Below, piece by piece: positions 48,569 through 57,123 of a stretch of DNA of 64,000 nt. The position numbers were made by a program, and so were the translations under genes. The notes beneath the pieces are model-generated. The model saw only the letters and a program-made list of their open reading frames with translations, did not search any database and was not told the origin of the DNA. Position 1 is the first letter of the stretch. Every line of letters begins with the position of its first letter. Origin of the DNA: Shinella zoogloeoides (lineage in GTDB: Bacteria > Pseudomonadota > Alphaproteobacteria > Rhizobiales > Rhizobiaceae); the NCBI RefSeq assembly GCF_033705735.1, contig NZ_CP131130.1, positions 2,421,001 through 2,485,000 of the forward strand, given 5' to 3'.

Positions 48569-50878
48569 TCAGGCGACGCGGCGGCCACGGCGGCGCGGTT
48601 CATCCGGATTGCCGCCGAGGCTCTCGTAGCGGTCGCGCAGCGCCTCAAGCGACATGGGCGCGGCGAAGACATAGCCCTGCACCAGATCAGCGCAGTGATA
48701 TTTGTTGATGAGCGCGAGCTGCTCCTCGGTTTCCACGCCCTCGACGACGATGCGCAGGCCGAGTTCGCGCGAGAGGTTCACGGTGCCGCGCAGCAGCTTG
48801 AAGCGGCGCGGGTCCTCGCCGATATTGCGCACGAAGGACCGGTCGATCTTGATGACGTCGAGCGGCAGCTGGTCGAGATAGCTGAGGCTGGAATAGCCGG
48901 TGCCGAAATCGTCGATGGCGATGGTGATGCCGCGGGCGCGCAGTTCCTGCAGGATCGCCTGCACCTTCACCGGCTCTTCCATCAGGCAGCTTTCCGTGAC
49001 CTCGAGATGCAGGCGGTGCGGCTCCAGCCCCGCCTTCTCCAGCGCCTCCGCGACCACCTCGATGATGCCGGTGCCCCGCAGGTCCTGGACGGAAAGGTTG
49101 ACCGAGACCCCCATATGCGCCGGCCATGTCGCGCAGTCCGTGCAGGCGCGGCCGATCATGAAGCGCGTGATCTCCGAGACGATGCCCATCTCCTCGGCGA
49201 CCTGGATGAAGACGGTCGGCGGCACCGGGCCGCGCTCGGGATGCGTCCAGCGCGACAGCGCCTCGCAGCACTCGATGCGCGAGCCGTCCGGCACGAACAT
49301 CGGTTGGTAGGCGACGGAGAGCGCGTCGCCGGCAAGCGCCTCGCGCAGGTCCTCCTTCAGCTTCTGGCGGTCGACATAGCGCGCGTCCATCTCCTGCTCG
49401 AAGACCGTCAGGCTGCCCTTGGCGCGCGACTTGGTCTCGAACAGCGCAAGGTCGGCGCGGATCTGCATCTCCTCCAGCCGGAACTCGTCGCTCGCCACGG
49501 TCACGCAGCCCGCGCTGAACGAAACGAAGAGGGTCATGCCCTCCACTTCGTAGCTGCCGCGAAGCTGCTCGTGGAAGCGCCGCATCCGAACCTCGAGATC
49601 GCGCCGGTTCACCTCGTTCGGGAAGAAGAGCACGAACTCGTCGCCCATCAGGTGGCCGGCGATGACGCGGTCGCCGGTCAGCCGCCGCAGCCGGTCGGCG
49701 ATGGCGCACAGCAGCCGGTCGCCTGTGACATGGCCCTTCATGTCGTTGACATGCTTGAAGTCGTCGACATCGAGGACCATGACGCCGACCGTGCCCGGCT
49801 TCTTGCGCTCGCCCAGCGCCTCCTGCACGAGGTCGGCGAAATAGCTGCGGTTCGGCAGGCCGGTAAGGCTGTCGTAGCGAACCATGTGCAGGATCTTCTT
49901 TTCCGCCCGCACCCGCGCCGTCACGTCCTCGAAGATCAGCACGGCGCCGCCCGTCTCGCGCGGGGCGGCGGTGAATTCCAGATAGAGCCCTTCCGTGACC
50001 TGCACCAGCGCCCGCGAGCGCTCGCCCTTCAGGAGTTCGTCGAGCTGGCGCAGGATGGTCTTGCTCTGCTCGGCGTTGAAGAAGGTGTTGCGCACGCCGA
50101 AGCGCAGCACGACGTCGAGATGGCAATCCTTCAGCCGGTCCTGGCTGCCGAGATGCAGGAGCTCGCAGGCCCGCCGGTTGGCGACCAGGATGCGATGGTC
50201 CGCATCCAGCATGAAAAGGCCGTGCGGCATGTTGTTGAGCGCGGTATCGAAGCGGTCGGCGATGGTCGCAAGCTCGCGGGCGGCCAGCACGTTCTCGTAG
50301 AGGAAGGTGCGCACGCCGTTCGCCATGCTGCGCGTCGTCATGGCGAAGGGGATGACGAGCGAGGCGAGGACCGCATGATAGAAGTCCTGCAGGCCGAGGA
50401 AGCCGACCGCGATGGGAAAGCAGGCGGAGAAGACCATGTAGTTGACGGTCCGCGGCGAACCGTAGTTGCGTCCGACGACCGAGACCATGGTGCCGAAGGT
50501 CACCGCGATGGTGGCGATTTCCGCGAAGGCGTCGCGGCTGACCAGCAGGCTGTAGCCGCAGGCCGTGCCGAGCGCCAGCGTCGTGCCGACGGCGCCGAGA
50601 TTGTACCAGTTTTCCCAGTAGCGGATGCCGTCCATGCCGAGCGCGGACTTGTCCACCCGGTCGAAGTACCGCATGCCGATCGCGCGCGTCCCCCAGATCA
50701 GGACGATGAGCGCGCTCCAGGCGAGAAAGAAGGGATCGGCGGTCTTGGCAAAAACGAAGGCGAGCGTGATGACATGCGAAATCATGCCCACGAAGAGGGT
50801 CTGGCGGTTCCCGTACAGCGAACTGACGAACGACAGGTAGACATCGGCCGGCAGTGTGTCTTGACCCTTATCCTTCAT
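48569..50878 (-). CDS. Membrane-bound GGDEF-EAL protein (c-di-GMP turnover) with PAS domain
   Basis: A 769-residue protein with about five or six N-terminal membrane helices (about 25-185), a PAS-like domain (about 205-325), a GGDEF domain (about 330-495) and an EAL domain (about 510-755). The signature of the cyclase half is MGDEF (411-415) instead of GGDEF, so cyclase activity is doubtful but possible. The phosphodiesterase half looks complete: ECCEALSRW (EAL at 539-541), NLSVQDL, EVTES, DDFGTGYSSLSYL, KIDRSFV and VEGVET. Net cleavage of c-di-GMP is the more likely role, perhaps tuned by GTP binding to the GGDEF half. It lies upstream of the FeeM-like gene on the same strand. Confidence 0.92.
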   Translation of the reverse strand: MKDKGQDTLPADVYLSFVSSLYGNRQTLFVGMISHVITLAFVFAKTADPFFLAWSALIVLIWGTRAIGMRYFDRVDKSALGMDGIRYWENWYNLGAVGTTLALGTACGYSLLVSRDAFAEIATIAVTFGTMVSVVGRNYGSPRTVNYMVFSACFPIAVGFLGLQDFYHAVLASLVIPFAMTTRSMANGVRTFLYENVLAARELATIADRFDTALNNMPHGLFMLDADHRILVANRRACELLHLGSQDRLKDCHLDVVLRFGVRNTFFNAEQSKTILRQLDELLKGERSRALVQVTEGLYLEFTAAPRETGGAVLIFEDVTARVRAEKKILHMVRYDSLTGLPNRSYFADLVQEALGERKKPGTVGVMVLDVDDFKHVNDMKGHVTGDRLLCAIADRLRRLTGDRVIAGHLMGDEFVLFFPNEVNRRDLEVRMRRFHEQLRGSYEVEGMTLFVSFSAGCVTVASDEFRLEEMQIRADLALFETKSRAKGSLTVFEQEMDARYVDRQKLKEDLREALAGDALSVAYQPMFVPDGSRIECCEALSRWTHPERGPVPPTVFIQVAEEMGIVSEITRFMIGRACTDCATWPAHMGVSVNLSVQDLRGTGIIEVVAEALEKAGLEPHRLHLEVTESCLMEEPVKVQAILQELRARGITIAIDDFGTGYSSLSYLDQLPLDVIKIDRSFVRNIGEDPRRFKLLRGTVNLSRELGLRIVVEGVETEEQLALINKYHCADLVQGYVFAAPMSLEALRDRYESLGGNPDEPRRRGRRVA

Positions 50879-51332
50879 GGACTCGGCACTCCCTATGACG
50901 AGCGAGGGTTACCGGCCAAAATTTAATGAATGATTTCGGGAAATTACCCAATAAGACGGGTACGTTTGGACATTATTGCACCCTTCTTCAACCAGGGGAA
51001 GCCTTATTCAACCAAATATTGCAAATAACCTCGCTGGAAGAAAGCAATTCAACCTGCCATATCTGCTCGACGCAACTTTCGGACACGGCGGCGACAAAGT
51101 ATTGCGCCGCGGCACCGGCGAAAAACCGCCGCTGCAAACGTGGATTGCAAATTGGTGGTTAACAACTTGCGTCCGGTTACCCCCTGAAAAGTGATGATGC
51201 ACGCACGCCGCAGCGCGCCGCATACCGCCCGCGAAGCGCTGCCGCGTCGTCATTTCGCCAGAAAGGGGGAATTGACTGGCGCGGGATTTGATAGCAAGTC
51301 CTCTTTTGGTATTTCTTTTTCCGGAGCCCATC
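50879..51332. other. Divergent intergenic region with lower G+C
   Basis: 454 bases between the GGDEF-EAL gene and the amidotransferase gene. The short frames here have no recognisable product or ribosome binding site and their codon use does not fit the genome. The stretch is AT-richer than neighbouring genes. TTGACT at 51272 is a possible -35 for the amidotransferase gene but lacks a clear -10. Confidence 0.4.
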
Positions 51333-52112
51333 ATGTCGAAACCCGTCGTCGCCATTCCCGCCGATATCCGGGAAATCGAAGGCAACGTCTGGCAGGCCAC
51401 GCCGAACCAGTATGTCCGCGCCGCCGTCAAGGGCGCCGGCGTCCAGGTCTTCCTCGTTCCGGCGCTCGAGGCCGACAACGATTTCGACGGCATCCTCGAC
51501 CGGGTCGACGGGCTTCTGGTCAGCGGCTCGCGCACCAATGTCCACCCCTCGCTCTACGGCAAGCCGGCCACCGACGCGGAAGGCCCCTATGACACAGCCC
51601 GCGACGCGACGAGCCTGCCGCTCATCGAGCGCGCGCTGGAGCGCGGCATCCCGCTTCTCGCCATCTGCCGCGGCATCCAGGAGCTCAACGTCGTGCTCGG
51701 CGGCACGCTCGCCAACGAGATCCAGGAACAGCCCGGCATGTGGGACCACCGCAAGCCCGACACGCCGGTGCTCGACGTCGCCTATGGCATCCGCCAGAAG
51801 GTGCTCGTCAAGGAAGGCAGCTGCCTTGCCTCGGTGATCGGCGCGGGCGAGGTGCAGGTGAATTCGCTGCACCGCCAGGCGATCTCCGAAATGGCCCCGC
51901 GCCTTGCCGTGGAAGCGGTCGCGGACGACGGCACCATCGAGGCCGTCTCCGTCATCGGCGCCAAGGCCTTCGCCGTCGGCGTCCAGTGGCACCCGGAATA
52001 CTGGGTCGGCTCCGACCAGCCCTCCAACAATCTCTTCGCCGCCTTCGGCCAAGCCGTCCGCGACTACGCCGCCGCGCGGCAGGGCCTCGTACACAAGACG
52101 GCGGCTGAGTAG
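51333..52112 (+). CDS. Gamma-glutamyl-GABA hydrolase-like glutamine amidotransferase (PuuD family)
   Basis: A 259-residue class I glutamine amidotransferase-like hydrolase of the PuuD/PF07722 family. The catalytic Cys112 sits in LLAICRGIQELNVVLGG, and His220 and Glu222 lie in VGVQWHPEYW, completing the triad. VSGSRTNVHPSLYG forms the oxyanion region. PuuD cleaves gamma-glutamyl-GABA in putrescine use; relatives cleave other gamma-glutamyl amides, so the substrate is inferred, as no puu genes are adjacent. The ATG at 51333 follows CCGGAG. Confidence 0.87.
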   Translation: MSKPVVAIPADIREIEGNVWQATPNQYVRAAVKGAGVQVFLVPALEADNDFDGILDRVDGLLVSGSRTNVHPSLYGKPATDAEGPYDTARDATSLPLIERALERGIPLLAICRGIQELNVVLGGTLANEIQEQPGMWDHRKPDTPVLDVAYGIRQKVLVKEGSCLASVIGAGEVQVNSLHRQAISEMAPRLAVEAVADDGTIEAVSVIGAKAFAVGVQWHPEYWVGSDQPSNNLFAAFGQAVRDYAAARQGLVHKTAAE

Positions 52113-52201
52113 GACCACTTAGCCATAACCTCACGACAGCTTTGCGCCCTCATCGTGGCCGTCTGCCGGAGCAATGGCCGATCCCGAAAGCTGCCATGAA
52201 A

Positions 52202-53704
52202 TTAGCCGGTTGATGCAGAGGCGGAAGCTTCAGCCCCCTGCGCCACTTTCATAATGATGTCTTGAACTTCTTTTGTATTTACTTGAGCCCAAAGTGTGGT
52301 GAATGCCGCAGCAACAGTACGCTCAGGAACCAAGCCAAGTTTTTCCCCGATTTGGGAAAACAGCAAATGAGTATCCTTGTTGGTTCGTCTCACATCTTGA
52401 CATAATTCCAGCACTTTTTCGCTATCTTCGAAGCGCTGCAGCAAAGCGACTGATAGCTTTCCGCCAATAACTGACCAGTGATTCAAGCAGTTGTCGAAAA
52501 CATATGCTTCTGGAGCTTCACCTGGTAGCCGATACACCCGCTTTTCTTCGCTGTCCTCTTGCCGAGAGTCGCCGTCAATGACGCAGACTGACGGGACAGT
52601 GATAGACGGATTATCATTATGATACTTGTTCATGGCAACCGCTGTGCCATCACCTGACATAGCATGAACCTGGAAGTGGTCGATAATAGCCCGCTCGCTC
52701 TGCCGCAGAATTGCTTCCATCCAAGTCTTCGCAAAATCATCCTCAACGAAGATAACCGACGCGGTTTCGATCTGCCCGGTGATAGCCCTGAGTGACGCGA
52801 CATCAAGTTTGCCTTGAAACAGCTTGTCCTTAGTGGCTGACCAGACGGCCTTGCTCGGGAGGGGGCGCAACGCCTCGTTTGAATGTGTCGTAAAGATCAC
52901 TTGAATCTTTTTTCGCTCGGCCGCCCAGATCAGATATTCCACTAATCTGATCGTTGCGACCGGATGGAGGCCGTTCTCTATCTCTTCAATCAGCACTAAT
53001 GTATTGTCACTAGCGCCCTCAATCGCTGCAACCATTCTAATGATGCTCGATTCGCCAGCACCAAAGTGGAATTCAGAGTAACCAACGCCTGTAGATGTCT
53101 GGCCAGTCAATAACGTGACATTTCCGCTCGCATGAACCTTCATTTCTTTGAAGCCGGAGACATCCTTGCCAAGTATCCTTGAAACTGATTCATTTATCTC
53201 AGCAGAAAATGGCGAAACACGTGCGTCGGGGACCGAAAACTTGCGAGAAGTGCAACTCAGCAATTCTCTCCGCTCGCTCGCAGGAACCGTTCTTGACACT
53301 CCGAATAGAAGGGCCTGCCGACTTAGTGCATCTCGGTTCCATTTTAGGCTTTTGAAGCTGGCGGTTCTCTGAAGCGAGTTGCGGGGGGAAACGGCCCGAT
53401 CGACGATTTCGTACTCAATCGACCAATCTTGCATTCCGCTGTCGTATTTCCCGCTCTTCGAGAAAAATGCCCGAGGCGGAATGGTTCGGTGAATAATACC
53501 TGCTGCGCCAAGAACAGTCGTTTTTCCACCGCCGTTTGGGCCGATGATGGCGGTAACGGGAAAGTCGAAGGATATCGGTTCTTCCGAAAATCCTCGCAAC
53601 TTTTTTAAGGTCATTTTGGCTAGATACTGCTGATAGCTCCGTTGACCGGCCTTATCGAGCAACGCGTTGATAGTGCTGTCCCTGACTTCGCTTTTGAATG
53701 TCAA
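52202..53704 (-). CDS. OLD-family-like ATPase with TOPRIM-type motifs
   Basis: A 500-residue protein. The N-terminal ABC/SMC-like ATPase part has Walker A GPNGGGKTT (55-63), a signature-like FGAGESS (214-220), Walker B LVLIEEIENGLHP with Glu240/Glu241, and a switch His at 274 (TTHSNEA). After residue 310 come TOPRIM-type motifs: IFVEDDFAK (Glu321) and VCVIDGDSR (Asp377, Asp379). This order matches overcoming-lysogenization-defect nucleases, some of which defend against phages. No second gene (such as a UvrD-like GajB partner) is adjacent. Codon use and base content are unlike the neighbours: 29 G+C in the 60 bases from 53041 against 42 in the 60 bases from 51661. Transfer is likely; the defence role is inference. 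Confidence 0.78.
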   Translation of the reverse strand: MTFKSEVRDSTINALLDKAGQRSYQQYLAKMTLKKLRGFSEEPISFDFPVTAIIGPNGGGKTTVLGAAGIIHRTIPPRAFFSKSGKYDSGMQDWSIEYEIVDRAVSPRNSLQRTASFKSLKWNRDALSRQALLFGVSRTVPASERRELLSCTSRKFSVPDARVSPFSAEINESVSRILGKDVSGFKEMKVHASGNVTLLTGQTSTGVGYSEFHFGAGESSIIRMVAAIEGASDNTLVLIEEIENGLHPVATIRLVEYLIWAAERKKIQVIFTTHSNEALRPLPSKAVWSATKDKLFQGKLDVASLRAITGQIETASVIFVEDDFAKTWMEAILRQSERAIIDHFQVHAMSGDGTAVAMNKYHNDNPSITVPSVCVIDGDSRQEDSEEKRVYRLPGEAPEAYVFDNCLNHWSVIGGKLSVALLQRFEDSEKVLELCQDVRRTNKDTHLLFSQIGEKLGLVPERTVAAAFTTLWAQVNTKEVQDIIMKVAQGAEASASASTG

Positions 53705-53923
53705 TTATGCTTCCCCCTAAATACCATAGCAGCATGGCACCAAATTGCGACGAAACGCAAGGCGCACTAAATGTAACGGGTCGAAGCTGGCTTTTGATGC
53801 ATATGTCCTGTCCAACACCGCCATAATGAATGATTGCTATCTTCTTCTGGCAGCCTTCGTGTCATGCATAGCCGAAAGCCGGCATTCCGCAATCGGCCCC
53901 ATAGCAGAACGCACGAACACTAC
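53705..53923. other. AT-richer flank of the ATPase insert
   Basis: This 219-base stretch shares the foreign composition of the ATPase gene. No recognisable gene, tRNA or integrase remnant is seen; an open frame at 53745-53978 has no ribosome binding site or recognisable product. It should contain the ATPase promoter, and the composition shift ends near 53925. Confidence 0.45.
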
Positions 53924-54331
53924 TCAGTCAGCTGAGATCATCGTGATCATCGCATCGGCAGGCTCGACGGCTTCATAGGCAAGCCCGTCGCCGTCGACGA
54001 CCGTCAGGATCGCCTCGCCCTGCGCATCCGCGACGACGACCGTGCCGTCGCCGTTGTTGGTCCAGGTCCGCGCTCTTGCAAGTCCCGGCCAGACGGCGTC
54101 GCAGTCGGCGGCCGCCTCGAAGCGGGCGCTGCGGCTGGAGATGGGGCCGCCGCGCTCGGCAAGGCAGGCCGTGTTCGCCGCGGCGTTGGAAATCGTGTAG
54201 CTGTGGGCGGCGGGCTTCGCGGGAATGGAGCCCGAGACGATGGGATCGACACCGGGGCGCTCCTGCCCCCAATAGGTCCAGAGACCGAACGACACGGCAG
54301 CGGCCAGGATGGCGATCGTCAGTGTCTTCAT
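53924..54331 (-). CDS. Secreted small protein, possibly AprI/Inh-like
   Basis: A 135-residue protein with an N-terminal hydrophobic segment (TLTIAILAAAVSFGLWTYW), either a signal peptide or an anchor. The mature part contains two Cys residues (NTACLAERGG and AADCDAVWP) and a beta-like repeat with W-x-N-x-GDG-x-V-x-x-ADAQGEAILTVVDGDGLAYEAV. This pattern resembles the small beta-barrel metalloprotease inhibitors AprI/Inh, where two Cys form a disulfide and a Trp-rich strand follows. The match is moderate and no protease gene is nearby. It is the first ordinary high-GC gene after the foreign insert. Confidence 0.6.
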   Translation of the reverse strand: MKTLTIAILAAAVSFGLWTYWGQERPGVDPIVSGSIPAKPAAHSYTISNAAANTACLAERGGPISSRSARFEAAADCDAVWPGLARARTWTNNGDGTVVVADAQGEAILTVVDGDGLAYEAVEPADAMITMISAD

Positions 54332-54412
54332 GGGTCTCTCCTTCATCGCGACTCGACGGAAAAAGCATGCGCCTGCAAGCTTGCCGAATGGTTAACGAAG
54401 GCTTTCCCGCCC

Positions 54413-55381
54413 CTACCCGGTTTTTCGCGACAGGGGTGTTTCCGGCACCGGTGTCAGGGCCGCGCCGCGCTCGAACCAGGCGAGGAGATTGTCGGCGACG
54501 AGATCGGCCATCGCGTCGCGCGTCACGACGGAAGCCGAGGCGACATGCGGCAGCAGCGTGGCGTTGGGCGCGGAAAGCAGCGCCTCCGGCACATTCGGCT
54601 CGTCATAGAAGACATCGAGGCCCGCCGCGGCGATGACGCCATCGTGGAGAGCGGCGGCAAGCGCCGCCTCGTCGACCGTCCAGCCGCGCCCGACATTGAT
54701 CAGCACGCCATTCGGCCCGAGCGCGCGCAGCACCGCGGCATCGATCGTCCGGTGCGTCTCCGCCGTCTTCGGCACGATGGCGATCAGGATGTCGACGGCC
54801 TCCGCCAGCTCCAGCAGCGAGGGATGGTAGGCATAGGGCACGCCCTCGCGCGGCCGCCGCGTGTGATAGGCGATCTCGACGCCAAAACCCTTCAACCGCT
54901 CGGCGATGGCAAGGCCGATGCGGCCGAGACCGTAGATGCCGGCCCGGCGCCCGCGCAGGCTGAGCGGCGTCAGCGGGAAGGCGCCTTCGCGCGTCCAGCG
55001 CCCCTCGCGCAGCCAGGTTTCGGCCTGCGGCAGGCGGCGCACCGTGTTGATGAGAAGCCCGACGGTGGTATCCGCCACCTCGTCGTTCAGCACGTCCGGC
55101 GTATTGGTCACTACGACGCCGCGCCCGGCGGCGGCCGACACGTCGACGCCGTCATAGCCGACGCCGAAGCTCGCGATGATCTCCAGCGAAGGCAGGTGCT
55201 CGATCATCGCGGCATCGAAGCTGCCGGAAACGGCGACGCCCGAGATGCTCGCCGCTTCGGAGCGGGCGAGAAGCGCAGGATCGGCCTTCTCGATGCGCAC
55301 GATGTCGAATACGTCCTTCAGACGATCGAGCACCCGCTCGCGGATCGTTCCGGGCACGAGAATGCGTGTCTTGGCCGCCAT
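54413..55381 (-). CDS. D-2-hydroxyacid dehydrogenase (glyoxylate/hydroxypyruvate reductase-like)
   Basis: A 322-residue NAD(P)-dependent dehydrogenase. The Rossmann motif GIYGLGRIGLAIAERLKGFG lies near residue 150. Catalytic residues are Arg in NVGRGWTVDEAALAAAL, Glu in DVFYDEPNVP and His in LLPHVASAS. The dimer and substrate loop ASFGVGYDGVDV is present. Hydroxypyruvate/glyoxylate or 2-ketogluconate reduction is typical; the His/Arg after the GxGxxG strand (YHTRRP) suggests preference for NADP(H). The gene lies 28 bases downstream of a LacI-type regulator on the same strand, so it is probably controlled by it. Confidence 0.88.
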   Translation of the reverse strand: MAAKTRILVPGTIRERVLDRLKDVFDIVRIEKADPALLARSEAASISGVAVSGSFDAAMIEHLPSLEIIASFGVGYDGVDVSAAAGRGVVVTNTPDVLNDEVADTTVGLLINTVRRLPQAETWLREGRWTREGAFPLTPLSLRGRRAGIYGLGRIGLAIAERLKGFGVEIAYHTRRPREGVPYAYHPSLLELAEAVDILIAIVPKTAETHRTIDAAVLRALGPNGVLINVGRGWTVDEAALAAALHDGVIAAAGLDVFYDEPNVPEALLSAPNATLLPHVASASVVTRDAMADLVADNLLAWFERGAALTPVPETPLSRKTG

Positions 55382-55409
55382 GGCGAAAGCTCCTTCGGTC
55401 TGAAATGCC

Positions 55410-56438
55410 TCAGCCTTCCGGATGCGGCTTCAGCGGTCCGGTCGATTGCCGGATGCGCATTTCCGGCTTAATGAGGTGGATGCCGTCCGGCTCGTGGCTG
55501 CCGGAGAGCTTGTCGAGAAGCGCGCGGGCGGCGTTGCGCCCGACCTCCGACTGCCCGTTCCAGACGGTGGTGAGGGCGGGCGTGGCGATCGCCGCCTCCT
55601 CCAGGTCGTCATAACCGGTGACGGAGACGTCGCGGCCGGGCACGAGGCCGGCGCGGGCGATGCCGTTCATCAGGCCGATGGCGACGAGGTCGTTCCAGCA
55701 GACGGCCGCCGTCGGCTTCTGCGGCAGCGAGAGGAAATGCACCGCCGCCTCGAAGCCACCCTGCTTGGTGCGCGGGCCAGGAATGCGAAGGCCGGGATCG
55801 ACCTCGATATTGGCCTTGCGCAGCGCGTTGACATAGCCCTGGTAGCGGTCGCGGCCGGTGGACGTCTGGTCCGTGCCGCCCACCATGGCGATGGTGCGGT
55901 GGCCGAGGCCGATCAGGTGGTTGGTGGCGAGCGAAATGCCGTAGCTGTCGTCGCCGCGGAAGATCGGCACGTCCAGCCCCTCGATGGAGCGCGCGATCAG
56001 GATCGCCGGCATGCCGTTGTCCTCGGCGAGCTGGATATCCTCCGGCGGCGTGCCGATGGCCGGCGACATGATCACCCCGTCGCCGCCGAGCTGCAGCAGG
56101 GTCTCGACGAAATTGCGCTGTTTCTCGACAGAGTCGTAATGGTTGGAAAGGATGAAGGTCTGCCGGTCACGATCGAGCTCGCTCTCGATGGCCTTCAGGA
56201 TTTCCGCATAGAACGGGTTCATGATGTCGTGCACGACGACGCCGATGATGCCGGAGCGGGAGGTGCGCAGGCTCGCCGCGCGGCGGTTGTAGATATAGCC
56301 GAGCGCGCGCGCCTGTTCCTTGATCCTGTCGCGCGTGGCGGCCGCGACGAGCGGACTGTCCCTGAGCGCAAGCGATACCGTCGCCGTGGAAACGCCGAGC
56401 GTCTCCGCGATGGTGGAAAGCTTGATTTTCTGAGCCAC
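55410..56438 (-). CDS. LacI-family transcriptional regulator
   Basis: A 342-residue LacI/GalR regulator. The DNA-binding head is at 1-60 (KLSTIAETLGVSTATVSLALRDSPLVAAATRDRI with the hinge helix NRRAASLRTSRSGIIGVVV). A periplasmic-binding-protein-like sensor follows (DIMNPFYAEILKAIESELDRD, VTGYDDLEEAAIATPALTTV). The GTG start at 56438 is preferred because GGGGAGGGG lies just before it; an earlier in-frame ATG at 56465 is less well supported. The order with the downstream dehydrogenase suggests a sugar-acid or keto-acid response; the ligand is unknown. Confidence 0.88.
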   Translation of the reverse strand: MAQKIKLSTIAETLGVSTATVSLALRDSPLVAAATRDRIKEQARALGYIYNRRAASLRTSRSGIIGVVVHDIMNPFYAEILKAIESELDRDRQTFILSNHYDSVEKQRNFVETLLQLGGDGVIMSPAIGTPPEDIQLAEDNGMPAILIARSIEGLDVPIFRGDDSYGISLATNHLIGLGHRTIAMVGGTDQTSTGRDRYQGYVNALRKANIEVDPGLRIPGPRTKQGGFEAAVHFLSLPQKPTAAVCWNDLVAIGLMNGIARAGLVPGRDVSVTGYDDLEEAAIATPALTTVWNGQSEVGRNAARALLDKLSGSHEPDGIHLIKPEMRIRQSTGPLKPHPEG

Positions 56439-56495
56439 GACCCCTCCCCGACGATCACGCAGCAACGCGGCTTTAAAACCGTTTATTTAAACAGT

Positions 56496-57032
56496 TTAAA
56501 TGTCGTCGGCAACAGGCTTTTCGCCGTTTCGGGCCGCATCCGGCAGGCCGGCATGCAGGTTCTCGTCCATGGCGCGCAGGAGCTTGAGGAGATTGCGCAC
56601 GTCCTTCTCGCTGAGCCCCTCGGCGGCCTGCCGCTCGCTGAGCCGGCCGGCCTCGGTGATGTGGTCGACGGAGGCGCGCCCGGCCTCGGTGAGATGCACG
56701 ACGGTGAGGCGCCCGTCCATCTCGTCGGGCTTGCGCGCGACGAAACCCTGCGCCTCAAGCCGGCCGATGGTGCGCGTCATGGTCGGCGCCTTGACGCCGA
56801 GCCTTGCGGCGAGCGCCCCGGCCGTCAGCCCGCCCTCCTCGGCAAGCGCCAGGATCACGCCGTCCTGCCCGGCATAAAGGCCCGTCGCCAGAAGATTGCG
56901 CGAAAGCACCGTGCGCATGGAGCGCGCCGCATTGACGACCGCGGCGGCAAGCCCGGCACCCGAGACCGCCTCGTGCGATTTCTTCTTCTTGACCTTCTTG
57001 CCGTCCTTGCCGTCCTTGTGCTTCTTGCCCAT
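56496..57032 (-). CDS. MarR-family regulator with a lysine-rich tail
   Basis: A 178-residue MarR protein. The winged helix (AGALAARLGVKAPTMTRTIGRLEAQGFVARKPDEMDGRLTVVHLTEAG, about 70-118) is complete. Unusually, the N terminus is a highly basic low-complexity tail of about 20 residues (MGKKHKDGKDGKKVKKKK). The ATG at 57032 follows AGGAGG at good spacing, so the tail is genuinely encoded. It is divergent from the creatininase-family gene with 91 bases between them, suggesting that gene as its target. Confidence 0.85.
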   Translation of the reverse strand: MGKKHKDGKDGKKVKKKKSHEAVSGAGLAAAVVNAARSMRTVLSRNLLATGLYAGQDGVILALAEEGGLTAGALAARLGVKAPTMTRTIGRLEAQGFVARKPDEMDGRLTVVHLTEAGRASVDHITEAGRLSERQAAEGLSEKDVRNLLKLLRAMDENLHAGLPDAARNGEKPVADDI

Positions 57033-57123
57033 GCATCGCCTCCTGCACCGCCCTTGCATCATGGGCGCGGCCTTGTATGACAGAGGACCAAGGCTGGCGG
57101 CAAGTAAGGATCGGAGAGACGCC

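Noticed and set aside
50926..51194. Two overlapping short + strand frames in the intergenic region.
   Set aside because: No ribosome binding site, overlapping in different frames, and codon use unlike other genes.
53745..53978. A 77-codon + strand frame beside the ATPase gene.
   Set aside because: No ribosome binding site, no recognisable sequence, and it runs into the end of the secreted-protein gene on the other strand.
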